Assembly (NCBI GenBank): GCA_036927565.1
Contig: JAYESD010000001.1
Coordinates: forward strand, 112,201,110-112,265,109
DNA length: 64,000 nucleotides
Direction of reading: 5' to 3'
Source: Tuctoria greenei
Taxonomy: Eukaryota > Streptophyta > Magnoliopsida > Poales > Poaceae
The notes beneath the pieces are model-generated. The model saw only the letters and a program-made list of their open reading frames with translations, ran no database searches and was not told the DNA's origin. The first letter of the stretch is position 1; the number at the start of each line of letters is the position of its first letter. Both the position numbers and the translations under genes were made by a program. Positions 1 through 10,106 of the stretch are shown piece after piece.

Positions 1-964
1 TCAACAGCACAATCCTCTCGGCACTCTGAATTACTCCATTATACTTGCTCAGCCAATGCATACCAAGTACTATCCCTTGGGAATCCAGGACGATGAGATT
101 TGCAATAAAGTCTACCCCCCTTATTTTGATGTTTACTCTCGGACACACTATATTTGTCCTGATCTCTCCTCCAGGAGATTTTAGCAACATAGTGTGTTTC
201 AAATAAGCTATAGGCATATTATACGTGGCAACATACTTTGATGATATGAATAAATGAGATGCTCCAAAATCAAATACAATGGTTGTGGGGTTGGAGTTGT
301 CAAGGAACTTACCGATGATGACGTCATCCGCTTGTTGGGCTTCCTCAGTAAAGACGTGATTCACAATGCCACGGGTGACATTCTGCTGTCCATGGTTGCC
401 TCGTGGCACTCCTCCATTCGGTCGTGCGTTCTGCCTTGGTGCATTGTAAATTGGTACATACCTTCTCTTGGGGCACTGACTTTCAAAGTGTCCAGTCACT
501 CCACAAACATAGCATGTCTTGCTGCCCGAAGTACCAGGGAAACTAGAGCTTTGCTGATTCTGAGAGTTAGCCACCATATTAGGATGCAATACAAACGGTG
601 TAGGCTGGTGTGGCGCTTGCATAGCAGGCGCTGTTGCTGCTGGTTTGGACATGGAGGGTAAGCAGCTCGATAAGCAGGAGCAGAGGGGTTGTAATATGGC
701 GCATTTGGTGGCGCAAGGCGAGGATGGACATTGCTCCATTGCGGCTGCCCTTGGTATGGCATCATCCTCTTATTGTCTTGTTCCATCTCGCGAATCTTGT
801 TTTCAACCACAATGGCCTTGTCCACAAGCTTCTGGAAATTGGCATAATCACAATTGAGCAATTGGACTTCAATCTCATTATTTAGGCCTGTCAAGAACAA
901 ATATTGATTGCGGCTATCCCGTTTGACATCCTTTGGAGCATACCTTGAGAGTTGAGTGAATTTA
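1..964 (-). pseudogene. Ty3/gypsy gag zinc knuckle and protease fragment, copy 1
   Basis: Minus-strand remnant of a chromovirus polyprotein. Reading leftward it encodes the C-terminal half of gag (RYAPKDVKRD, then a CCHC zinc knuckle of the type CYVCGVxGHFxxQC near 505-530) and then the retropepsin, which is cut by the window edge. Frame changes separate the knuckle from the flanking gag, so it is not translatable as one protein. The protease active-site triplet reads D-F-G here (266-268), while copy 2 keeps D-S-G. The gag is split at 964 by a Harbinger insertion and resumes at 1919. Confidence 0.85.
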
Positions 965-1918
965 AGGGGCATTTGGTACACTTTCAGATTCACCCAGAAT
1001 CATAAACAGTTTTGGTTTCAATTTGAAACAATTTCAGAACATGAAACAAAATCCATTAAAAACCGTTTGGCTAATTTTTCTGATTCAGTTTCAGCGGAGA
1101 GGTGAGAAGAGCTGAATTGACCAATTTACCCTGGTATGTTTGTGTTACATATTTATAATTAGTAGCCGTTCATCACTGACATATTAAATATTGTTTCTGT
1201 CACTACAAATTTCATGTGTATTAACCATATTTAAATATACTGATAACTTAAGGCAAGGAATGAACATGGTTATGGCAGGTAACAGGCAAGTCCCTGGCTG
1301 TAATACGAGCTTCGAGAGGCTTCGTCGAGTGGGTCCTTATGCTGCTGAACCTCATGGTCATGGTGATCATGTTGGCCATGGTGGAAACGGTGTCTACCTG
1401 CTCGTGGTGTGGATACATGTGCAGATGTGCTGCTGACTCCGGCGCCATTGTTGCCCCCGTCGGTGTCACCAGCATCTGTGGCTCCCGGTGATAAGCTGTT
1501 GCAGCTCGGGAGGCCACTACTTTTCCTTGATCTGTTCCTGACTGATGGAACATCGGAGAGGTTCTTGGACTCCTACGAGGAAAAAGAAAGGGACTCTTGC
1601 GGCGCCGGGGAGAGCGAGATGAGACGGGGGTGGCGACTCCTATGGAGGGTATAACGAAGGGACTCCTGTGGCGCGTTCTGGCTTGGGAGTTTTCCATGGC
1701 AGTGTGCGTAAATTCCATGGAACATCCGGCCGAGGTACAAAGAATTTCACCGATTCGACCTGCAGAACACCTTTTAGTTGGTTTTGACTCCGCAGTTCAT
1801 TTTAACGGATTGTTCTGCTTGGTTTCTGCTTGAGAATCGTTTCACAATATACGCATTTGGCACTGCTTCCTTCGATTCGGATGAGAATCGAAACGGATTC
1901 AAGCATCCAAATGGGCCC
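965..1918. mobile_element. Tourist-like PIF/Harbinger element in gypsy gag, copy 1
   Basis: A 954-bp insertion splits the gag gene. The flanks read TTA|AGGGGCATTTGG on the left and CCAAATGGGCCC|TTA on the right, so there is a 3-bp TTA target duplication and imperfect terminal inverted repeats of the form GGGSC-ATTTGG. Removing the insert plus one TTA restores the gag frame (EYLNKFTQLS). TTA duplication with GGGCC-type ends is typical of Tourist/PIF-Harbinger elements. No transposase is recognisable. A 156-aa minus ORF (1248-1718) is shortened in copy 2 and is probably chance. The element must be non-autonomous. Confidence 0.8.
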
Positions 1919-2133
1919 TTATTGAGGTACTCACTCACACGACTTTCCCTACCTTAAGTTCTGAAATTCCTGCCTCTTCAAGATCATAACACCTTTAGCA
2001 ACAATGTCAAAACGGAAATTCTCCTTGAATTCGGCCCAACTGATCTTCTTCTGATTTTCACGGGCATTGCATAGCGAGCTACCAATCTGCAGTTGCTCCA
2101 ACTAGTTAATGTAAAGCAAAGAGAACCTTCAAA
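1919..2133 (-). pseudogene. Ty3/gypsy gag, N-terminal part, copy 1
   Basis: Minus-strand gag sequence upstream of the Harbinger insertion. It reads roughly LVGATADW..., then WAEFKENFRFD, KGVMILKRQEFQNLR and VSEYL, the usual order of the capsid-like core of plant Tekay-type gag. Stops and small frameshifts are present. The start codon, leader and 5' LTR are missing because the sequence is cut near 2133 and joins a Sirevirus LTR fragment. The same junction is in copy 2 at 24924, so it predates the duplication. Confidence 0.75.
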
Positions 2134-2617
2134 TCCGCTGCTCAATTATTTCAGCAAATAAAATTATCGAATCGACTGAAAATGATGCTGCAATATAAAG
2201 GCAAAAGATAGGACATTCCAATCCGAGACTCATGTGAAAATCATGTGTCCGAAAGTTTGGACAACCCTAACTAAGTAAAGAGTAAATGTTACTCCCAAAA
2301 ACACATTTGTAAAGATCAACCATGTCGACTCACATGCAGCTCACGTAACCGAAAGTTCGGACAATCCGAAGGGAGAAACACGTGTGAGTCACGTGAGGAA
2401 AAGTTTGAACAATTCGAAACCATCGAGGGTAATGTTATTCCCAAAAACAAATTGAAAAGTTTGGACAGTCCAAAACTATCGTTAATTCCAAAATGTACTG
2501 AGACAAGTTCGGACGGTGTGTGGGTGTATCGTGGAGTATCGGTGTAGGCTCAAAACTTTGAATGTAAATCTTCACTTTAATTCTAATTGACAATGTATTC
2601 AGCACCTAGATCTCACA
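2134..2617 (-). mobile_element. Sirevirus-type copia LTR fragment, copy 1
   Basis: This piece matches the right-hand 0.48 kb of the complete LTR at 40202-42014 and ends in the same CTCACA terminus. It contains 15-bp palindromes such as TTCGGACAATCCGAA (2356-2370) and TTTGGACAGTCCAAA, plus CACGTG cores nearby. Palindromic repeats are a known feature of Sirevirus LTRs. The left part of the LTR is missing at the junction with gypsy gag. Its right end abuts copia integrase. Confidence 0.75.
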
Positions 2618-3254
2618 ATTGATACAAAACAGGCTCAATGAAACATCTAAATCCCACTTTTTTTGGCATTATCACTTAGGTCATATGCATGAGAAATACA
2701 TTGAGAAACTCCATGAAGATGGTTTACTAAGTTCATTTGATTTTGACTTACTTGACACATGCGAGTCTTGTTTGCTTGGGAAGATGACTAAAGCACCTTT
2801 CACTGGTCAAAGTGAGAGGGCAAGTGACTTGTTAGTACTTATACATACTGATGTATGTGGACCAATGAGTCAATAGCTAGAGGTGGTTTTCAGTATTTCA
2901 TTACTTTTACCGATGAATTTAGTAAAGATGAATATATCTATCTAATGAGGCACAAGTCTGAATCGTTTGAAAAGGTCGAAGAATTTCAGAATGAAGTATA
3001 AAATATATTGGGCAAGACAATTAATCTTCTACGGTCTGATCGTGGAGATGAATATTTGAGTACTCAATTATATGATCATTTAAAACAATATAGAATTGTT
3101 TCACAGTTGACTCCATCTGGAACGCCTCCATTGAATGAGGTGTTCGAGCAGAGGAACCGGACCATGTTAGACATGGTTAGGTCGATGATGAGCCAAATTG
3201 ATCTTCCACTGCCCTTTTGGTGTTACACTCTTGAAACTGTTGTAAAGACCTTAA
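2618..3254 (+). pseudogene. Ty1/copia GAG-pre-integrase and integrase core remnant, copy 1
   Basis: Plus-strand reading frames give the HHCC zinc-binding region (WHYHLGH ... CESCLLGKMTKAPF), then HTDVCGPM with the first catalytic Asp, then LRSDRGDEYLS with the second Asp, and EQRNRTMLDMVRSMM with the Glu. A TAG after GPMSQ and further frame breaks (2876-3008) inactivate it. Coding similarity stops at ETVVKTL, where a gene-less sequence is inserted. In copies 2 and 3 the same pol gene resumes beyond that insertion with NKVPTN-VEKTP. Confidence 0.85.
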
Positions 3255-6155
3255 AATTTTAGAGTACTTTTCATGTGTCATTTAAACACTAAAATGGTGA
3301 TTTCAAAAGCAAAATTTATTTCTCCTAATAAAACATGCCAAACTCCAAATTCTAATTCACTAATGTGTTTCTTATGATCCAAACACTCTACCTGTCTAGT
3401 TTGATAAATTTTTTAACTCCATTAGAATGTTATTTGAAGCACTCAATAGGATAGCATTCGAATTCAAATTCAAATTCTATTATCAACTTCCTCAAATACC
3501 AATTTCGAATTCTAATATGAAATCTACATAGTGGAATTGTCCTAGCTACCAAATAGTAGATTTTTCTGAGCATATTCATATGGTGGAGAAAATCAACAGA
3601 GTTAAAAATTGGTTGACGCTACTGGGCCACAACAGTTAGCCTCTCATCCTTCTCCTCTGTTTCTCTGCCTCATCACATAGCGCCAACACATGTATGCATT
3701 TTCCACCGAGGAGCTTGCTTCTCTCCGTGAATCCAGCTGCAAACAGAACACCCAAGCTTCCTCCTCATCCTCATGTAAACACCAGAGTCAAAACACACTT
3801 GCTCTGCTTTGTTGCTTCATGCCACAGCTCGAGCTCATCGTGTTTCTTCCTCTATGACCAAAATCAACCAAGGGAACTCGGTTTCGATCAATTCTCTTTG
3901 CACCTTGTTACTCCTCAACCCTTTGCATAGCTACGTGACCATTTTCTTGCGCAGCTAGGGCATCCCCGAAGGTCCCTGAGGTGAGATCGCGACCGCCAAT
4001 CTCTGTTCTCAAGTTGTCATCCTCTGCTCTGCAGAACTCATCTCATCCCCTTCCTTGAGACAAAAAGGTGCGCATACACACACCATAGCTGCTGGTAAAG
4101 TTTCACACCATGGCATGGACCGTGGCCTCCCTATTTTGAGTTTTCCAATGAGTTTAGTGTATGAACAGAGCCAGATCATGAGTTAAATTCCATTTTCTTG
4201 TTTGGTTATTCTTCATGTCCATGAGATTTTACCTTCTACACGACCAGGTGCATCCATTACAAGAAAACCTATCAAGAACCATCGAGTATAGGCTCGGGAA
4301 ATCGGGATTTTTTAGCCATCGGCCTAAACAACCCACTTCACCGTTGAAATCTTGTTTCAAGGGGTTTTCACCACATTTAGCACCCTCATCCATGCTCCCT
4401 AGATTTCCTGGAAGATTTTGGAAGTTTTCCCGTGCAAAATCATGCACCAGAGGGGCCGAGTGACATGGCCGGAAACCTAGTTCCGTCCACCTTGTCGGGG
4501 ACCACATTCTGGCCATCTACCCCATCGTGCACTGTAGTAGTGTTTTCCCAGTAAAAACATAGGTGGAGGCGGTGAGTTTCAAGGGCCAAGGTGGCTTGGC
4601 ATTAGCGCTGGAGAGAAGTCGCCGTTAGGCACCGCTGAGCGTCGCCCTGGCACCGCCGTCTCGAGGTGGAAGAAAGCCCCTCGTGGGCCTCGCCTGTCAG
4701 CCTAATGGTTGCACATTGGTTTGTTGCCTCGTGTGCCCCAGACCTATTGGAGGATTTGAGAACTGTGGGCCCAATTGATTAATTCAAATATTTACATTCA
4801 AATTTAATTTCAGATTTCGTTCAAATTTGGAAATTCAATATGTCCTAGGATATTTGGCTAAAAATTCTAGAATAGTTTTTTTTTTTGAAACTAGGGTAAT
4901 CTATACTTTCCATTGGAGCACATTGATTTATATGAAAAGCCGAGAAATTTCCTTAACAATTCCATGAAACAAAATGCTGTTGGAATTAATTCCTGATGCT
5001 CTATTCATTAAAAAAATTCCAAATTTGGCCAGATCATTCTACGTAATTCTCTTGAGACCCAGTAAAAATTTCAAATCCATTTGAGCTATTTGGATTGTCA
5101 AATTGTGTCCCAACCTGTATGAACATGAAAAATGTCAAAATGTCCACAAACATTTTCAGGAAATTGTCCAAACTTCTAAAATCAATATACCCTGTAGAAT
5201 GCTTACAAAATTATGAAACCAATTTTTTTATCTCTCTTGACCTCTTTTAAACATAAAACCAACACTTGACCATGTTAAAGCACCATATTTTTCATAATGC
5301 TCAATTTTGGCCAGAACCACATCACTATTCCTTAGTGTCCACTATAAAAATATCAACAGCATTAGATTTTGATATACTATACTTAAATGTGTTTTGAATC
5401 ACTTTGTTACTATGTCACTATTAATCCCAATTGCATTTTTCTTTGCATATCGCGTAGTTGCCGAGCTCGAGGACTCCGGAGGCTATCGAAGCTATTCCTC
5501 TCGAGATTAACAGTGACACCATCTCGTGGCCAGGCAAGCCCCAGTTTGCATTAGCAACATTTTGAACATTGATTTTTATCACAATATATGGGTTGGCATG
5601 ATATGTGCATTAAGTCTAAGTTTCTTGCACTTTTCCACTTGCATTACCATAAAACCCATGAGAGCAGGATAGATGGTTAACTCTTTAATGTGTCCATGCT
5701 ATGATTAATGCTATAGTTGCTTCGGTAGAAGTCAAGTTGTTGGAATCTACTCGTGAGTTCAGGAATTTGGTTCACATGGGTTTGGTTCGAGTGAGAGGAT
5801 CACCATTTAAAATATGAGATCGAGCATGGAGTAGGAGCAGCAGGACACAGGGGGCATGTGAGCTTTAGTTGTGTCTGTGTCGATCAAGGACCAATTCATG
5901 TGCGGCCCTGTTGAGCAAGTTTGAATGTACCAAAGGCATGCTGGATATATGGAACCCAGTAAACTGATGTAACTTGTTCACCTTAGCGTCAAGGCATAAC
6001 CCACTGCCTTATAGGTGTGGTTGAGAGCAGCAAGGTGTAAACCTGCCAGTGGGTACGTTTGTACTACGTGTGAGGCCCTCCTGCTCGTAACGGTGGGAAC
6101 AGTTCGGCGTGTACATAGTGGGTGAATGGTTGTCGCGTAAAACATCAGTAGTGTG
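3255..6155. other. Gene-less insertion in copia pol, copy 1 (right-truncated)
   Basis: About 2.9 kb with no recognisable protein. The full 3.69-kb version is at 26050-29740 and 42651-46340. It starts AT-rich, has a GC-rich middle (about 4400-4700) that gives short overlapping ORFs on both strands, and continues AT-rich. It resembles non-coding LTR or large retrotransposon derivative sequence of grasses, but I see no clear terminal repeats. Here it stops at 6155, the inferred breakpoint of the 22.8-kb duplication. Confidence 0.55.
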
Positions 6156-8809
6156 ACATAACCGATATCATAACCATATGCCAATTTTATCTCTTCGCAT
6201 AACCAACCATACTCGTATGACATAAACAATCCTATACCGAACCATCCCAAAACCCAAGTCCAATTCTAATCATGGAAGTTGCCCAGGTGCTCGTGACCGG
6301 GAGCACGGCTATCATGATAGTTCTACACTCTGCAGATGTTGTACCACTATACCCACATGTTCGTGATTTCATCACCTTTCAGTGACTAAGAACCTCTATG
6401 TTGCCCTATGACACTTTCATTTGTGTGCATCCAAGATCACAAAATAGCTTTTCAAAAGGGAATACTAGTATGTACAAAACCCTCTAAGATTTCACCGGCA
6501 GGCATGATGCCATTCTCCCACCCACGGGCCCCCTTGTGTGCCATGCGGATCCCAGGATAGCCCTACTCGACTCCCATTTCCCACGCCATCCAATGGTCTA
6601 TACAATACTAGCAGCACACCTAATTATTCGGCTATGCCGCACCCATAATTAGCCTCGTGGTGGCACTGCTCTCTTGGCATATATTCTCACATGAACAGGT
6701 CCTTAGATCTAAAGCAAGCAAACCACCATATCATCCAATCCTGTCCATAAACCATACTTGCCTAAATCTCCCAAGTCCTATGTTACCAATTATCCATGTT
6801 CATCTATTCTCATCATCCATAAGTCTATTAATTCATAATTAAGCCATTTGGTTATTCTCCCATCCCAACTAATTAGAGCAAAGCAAAAAGGTAAAAATGC
6901 CCTTCCCGACTCTCTACTATATATTCCAAACGATAAGGATGGTCAAACAAGACTAGTAAACACCTATCATGGGTTTTCCATCAATTTGACACAAGCATGC
7001 AGTATTACAAACAAAACATTTAAAAACAAGATCAAAATGGTCAAGGACAATTGCCTTTATGTTCTGCAATCCGTCAAGCAAATCAAAGGCTTGCACACGA
7101 AGATCCTTGCATATTCTCTTCTCGATCGTAACTTCTTAAGCTCCCCGTCTACACGTAATCAAGCACATACACATACAAACATACAAATAAATGCTTAGCA
7201 AATACTAACCGATATACAAAATATTGTTGCATGCGGAAAATATGTTTGCATTAATGCTAAATAAATTTCTATAGCTCTTTAATAATTTTTGATAATAATT
7301 TCATATTTATTTGAGCAAGTTTGGAATTAATTACAATTAGTTCAGAGGTATAATAATTATTTCAGAACATTAAATATGCTTAAAATATTGATAATAACTT
7401 ACTATAATTTATTGTACATTTTCTGGAATTTTCTGGATTTATTTTGGTACTTTATGAGTTGATTAGCCTAAAATCCTTTTTTAAATCTAGAAAACAAATT
7501 AAAAAAACTGAAAATATAAATTTGGTCAAATCTTCAATAACATATTGATCTAGTGGAATTGATATAACTTGCAAGTTTTAGGTTGATTTATGATGATCTG
7601 GTGATGATTAATGGACGCATGAATAAATTAAACCCTACACATTGTATAATTTGAGTATTAGATTAATTCTTGTCTTTTAGATCTAAACAATAAATTTACC
7701 ATGTGCATGGCTAGTTTCGACGGTCGTGGAAGCGCAGTGATGTGGTGTGTGTCTCCGGGGTGCAGTGTTTCGTTGACGAGAAGGACGATGGCATGACGTA
7801 AATGAAGAAGACGACGATGAGACGTTGACGAAGAAGACGACGACAACGTAACAATCTCGCACGAAGAACAATGATGTCGTGACGATCCACGACGGGAACC
7901 GCGGCTCCCCCCTTTTATTCTTCCTCGCTTTTTGTTCGCGTCGTATCTTCTTTTTTTACTGGTGGCTAGGGTTTGTTTTTCTTGTGTGGTTGATTGCGGA
8001 AGTAAAGCATACTGGAGTTACATAAGGCAAAGGATACGGGACTTGGAGTCCCACTCGGTGCAACAGCTAAGCGCCTCCGGCGCCTCAGGCGCGCGCACGG
8101 AGAGAAAGCCCCGCTCGACCCCGTAGCTTGGCCTGGGCTGGCAGGCTGAGTTGACTTTTTTGCTTCCTTTTCTTTTTATTATCTTCTTTTTCTTTTCGTT
8201 GGTGCAGCCATGAATCTGGCCAGCATCCACGTGAGGTTTGGGCACGACCATGGTTGCCTTTCCTTTTTTTACTTCTTTATTCATTTGTATTTCTATTTAT
8301 TTATTTTAGTTATTTTTTTATTTCTTCTATTCTTATTAATTATTATTTTCTATTTGTTTATTATTTATATTTTTTGTATTATACTTATTTTTTATTATTA
8401 TCTTTTATTTTCATGTTATTTGTTACTTATATATATATTATTTTAATTTATTTATTTATCTATTTAGTCATAGTTATATCTTTTTTCTTCCTTTATTATT
8501 TGTTATTTATATTTTTTAAATATTTTTTTGTTAGTTTCTTTTTTCTGTATATCTTATTTTATTTTACTATTCTTATTAACTATTGTTTATTTCTTTCATA
8601 TTAAAATTTCTTTTCTTTTACTTTCCTTCTTCCATATTCGTTATGCCACGTTAATTATTTTTAATGTATTTATTTTGGTAATAAGTTTAATGCAATATGA
8701 GATGCATATATTTTATATTTTTTTATAAAATAATTTTCTTTGTAGCATTTAAATTCTAACTTCTTATTCAAATTTTAATTTGCCCAAGTTTGAAAGTCAG
8801 GATGTTACA
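6156..8809 (-). mobile_element. Ty3/gypsy LTR A (minus strand, 3' LTR, left-truncated)
   Basis: A 2.65-kb LTR in minus orientation. Its right end is the LTR start: GGATGTTACA on the plus strand, TGTAACATCC on the minus strand. It is followed by a reverse-complement polypurine tract (ACCCCCTTAAT) and the CTCGAG-rich motif seen next to the other gypsy LTRs. It aligns along its length with LTR B (10107-12689) and with LTR C (17557-19779). The part at 8150-8760 is a T-rich low-complexity tract whose hydrophobic ORFs are artefacts. The left end is cut at 6155/6156. Confidence 0.8.
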
Positions 8810-10106
8810 ATTTTACCCCCTTAATATGAATCTCGCCCTCGAGACTCGGGTGGACCCAAGAAGAGATTTTGAAATAAAACTGTAGATTCTTATTTATATT
8901 TTATTTAGCCAAATTTTGGAAATTCGGGATGTTACAATCTAACCCTCTTAATAGGAATCTCGCCCTCGAGATTCAGATAGATTAGAGAAGAGATAAGAAA
9001 AAACTTTATCTTGATGCCGTCTTCATACTCTCATGTACCTTCCTCCGGAGTAGTGATTCCTCTAGTTGTGTCCATCTTCCATTGAGGTAGAGGTCGAACG
9101 AGATACAAAAAAAATATAGAAGGAATCCTAACCTATATGCATGCATCAAGGTATATGATCCTAAATTAATGCATTATCTATATAACAGATGAGGATGTGA
9201 ATAAATTCTGAAGTGTTCCACAACTCACATCAATGCACACACACAAGCAAGCAAACATACAACCATCACACCAGACATAAGCAAGCACACTAGCGAACTA
9301 AGCGTTTATTACAACTTATTCAAGGGTAAACTTAAATCCTGATTAGAAAACGCAACATTTTCGTAGCTAAGGAATGATGAAAGCATCCTTATGGGTTGAC
9401 TGTTCAGGTTCTACGTGTTTTGATGTAGGATGTCTAATATGGTATCCTCAAATATGTTTACGAATGATTTGTTTGGTGGTGGCCATCTATAACGTGAACA
9501 AGAGAAACATTAGAAGAGAGAGATATTAGGGCCTGAAAGTTGCAGCAGCAAGAAAAGACAAGTAAAAAGAATGTTGCAGCAGCAAAAAAACAGAAAAATC
9601 AAATCCAGCGCACCAGCAAGTCACATGTGTACATAAGAAAAATATTTAGTGGACAGTGTGTCAAAATGCAGCAGCAAGGAGAAGGAGAAACAGCGGGTGT
9701 GCAACAACAATAGAGGGGGGGAAAGAGCGAAATGCAACAGCAAGCAAGAAGCAAATTTTTAAAGCATTGCAGCAGAAAAACAAATACATTTTTCAAGGAG
9801 ATAATAGTAAAAAAACATAGTAAATGCAGCAGCAAAGTTACATGGAAAATAGCGTGTGCAGCAATCCTAAAAGGAGAGAAAAAAAAGAGAGTATGCAGCA
9901 GCAAGCAAGAAGCGAATATTTAAAATAAGGCAGCAGCAAGACATATATATTTTAGCAATAACGCATTTAGAAGAAAGTGCATAAAAAGTTAGCAGCAAAG
10001 CACATTTTAACGTGGCTGAGTCGACAGAAGAAAATTGCAGCAGCAAGTATTGTTTTTTTAGCGGCTGAATTTATAAAAATGAAGGTGTGCGGCGAAGAGA
10101 TAACAA
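8810..10106 (-). mobile_element. Ty3/gypsy 3' untranslated remnant between LTRs A and B
   Basis: No coding sequence is recognisable. The segment opens with a reverse-complement polypurine tract (8810-8835), then about 100 bp ending in a second LTR terminus (GGATGTTACA, ending 8936) and a second polypurine tract, so the PPT-LTR junction is repeated. The rest is internal non-coding sequence. 9541-10046 carries eleven copies of a TGCAGCAGCAA-like motif. No primer-binding site is visible before LTR B, so the internal region is heavily deleted. Confidence 0.6.
9541..10046. repeat. Dispersed TGCAGCAGCAA motif cluster
   Basis: Eleven exact or near copies of TGCAGCAGCAA start near 9541, 9575, 9667, 9733, 9768, 9825, 9857, 9894, 9929, 9990 and 10036. 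The spacers are unequal (about 30-90 bp), A-rich and unrelated to one another. The copies are not in one reading frame. The cluster lies in the 3' untranslated region of the minus-strand gypsy element, so in its transcript the motif reads TTGCTGCTGCA. Confidence 0.75.

Larger units (their letters stand above)
1..6155. repeat. Tandem composite repeat, copy 1 (partner at 22793-28976)
   Basis: The first 6.1 kb recurs almost base for base from 22793, with the same order: gypsy gag/protease, Harbinger insertion, Sirevirus LTR fragment, copia integrase, gene-less insertion. I count four substitutions in the first 290 bases. Similarity stops at 6155: copy 1 runs into gypsy LTR sequence, whereas copy 2 continues with the sequence also present in the third copy near 45577. 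Copy 1 lacks about 31 bases near 5296 that copies 2 and 3 share. The left end lies outside the window. Confidence 0.93.

Noticed and set aside
496..885. Plus-strand ORFs opposite gypsy gag
   Set aside because: They are antisense shadows of the gag frame, with no motif of their own.
1248..1718. 156-aa ORF inside the Harbinger element as a possible transposase or captured gene
   Set aside because: It lacks the DDE or Myb-like motifs of Harbinger proteins, is rich in Arg/Ser/His, and is shortened in copy 2.
4229..4516. 95-aa minus-strand ORF conserved in three copies (also 27023-27310 and 43624-43911)
   Set aside because: Conservation is explained by recent duplication of the whole segment; it overlaps a plus-strand ORF and has no recognised motif.
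8210..8728. Long hydrophobic ORFs (and the equivalents at 11887-12579) that look like membrane proteins
   Set aside because: They come from a T-rich low-complexity tract in the gypsy LTR, occur in several frames at once and have no family motif.
9541..10046. Possible CRISPR array
   Set aside because: The repeat is only about 11 bp, spacers vary from about 20 to 80 bp, and the context is a plant retrotransposon.
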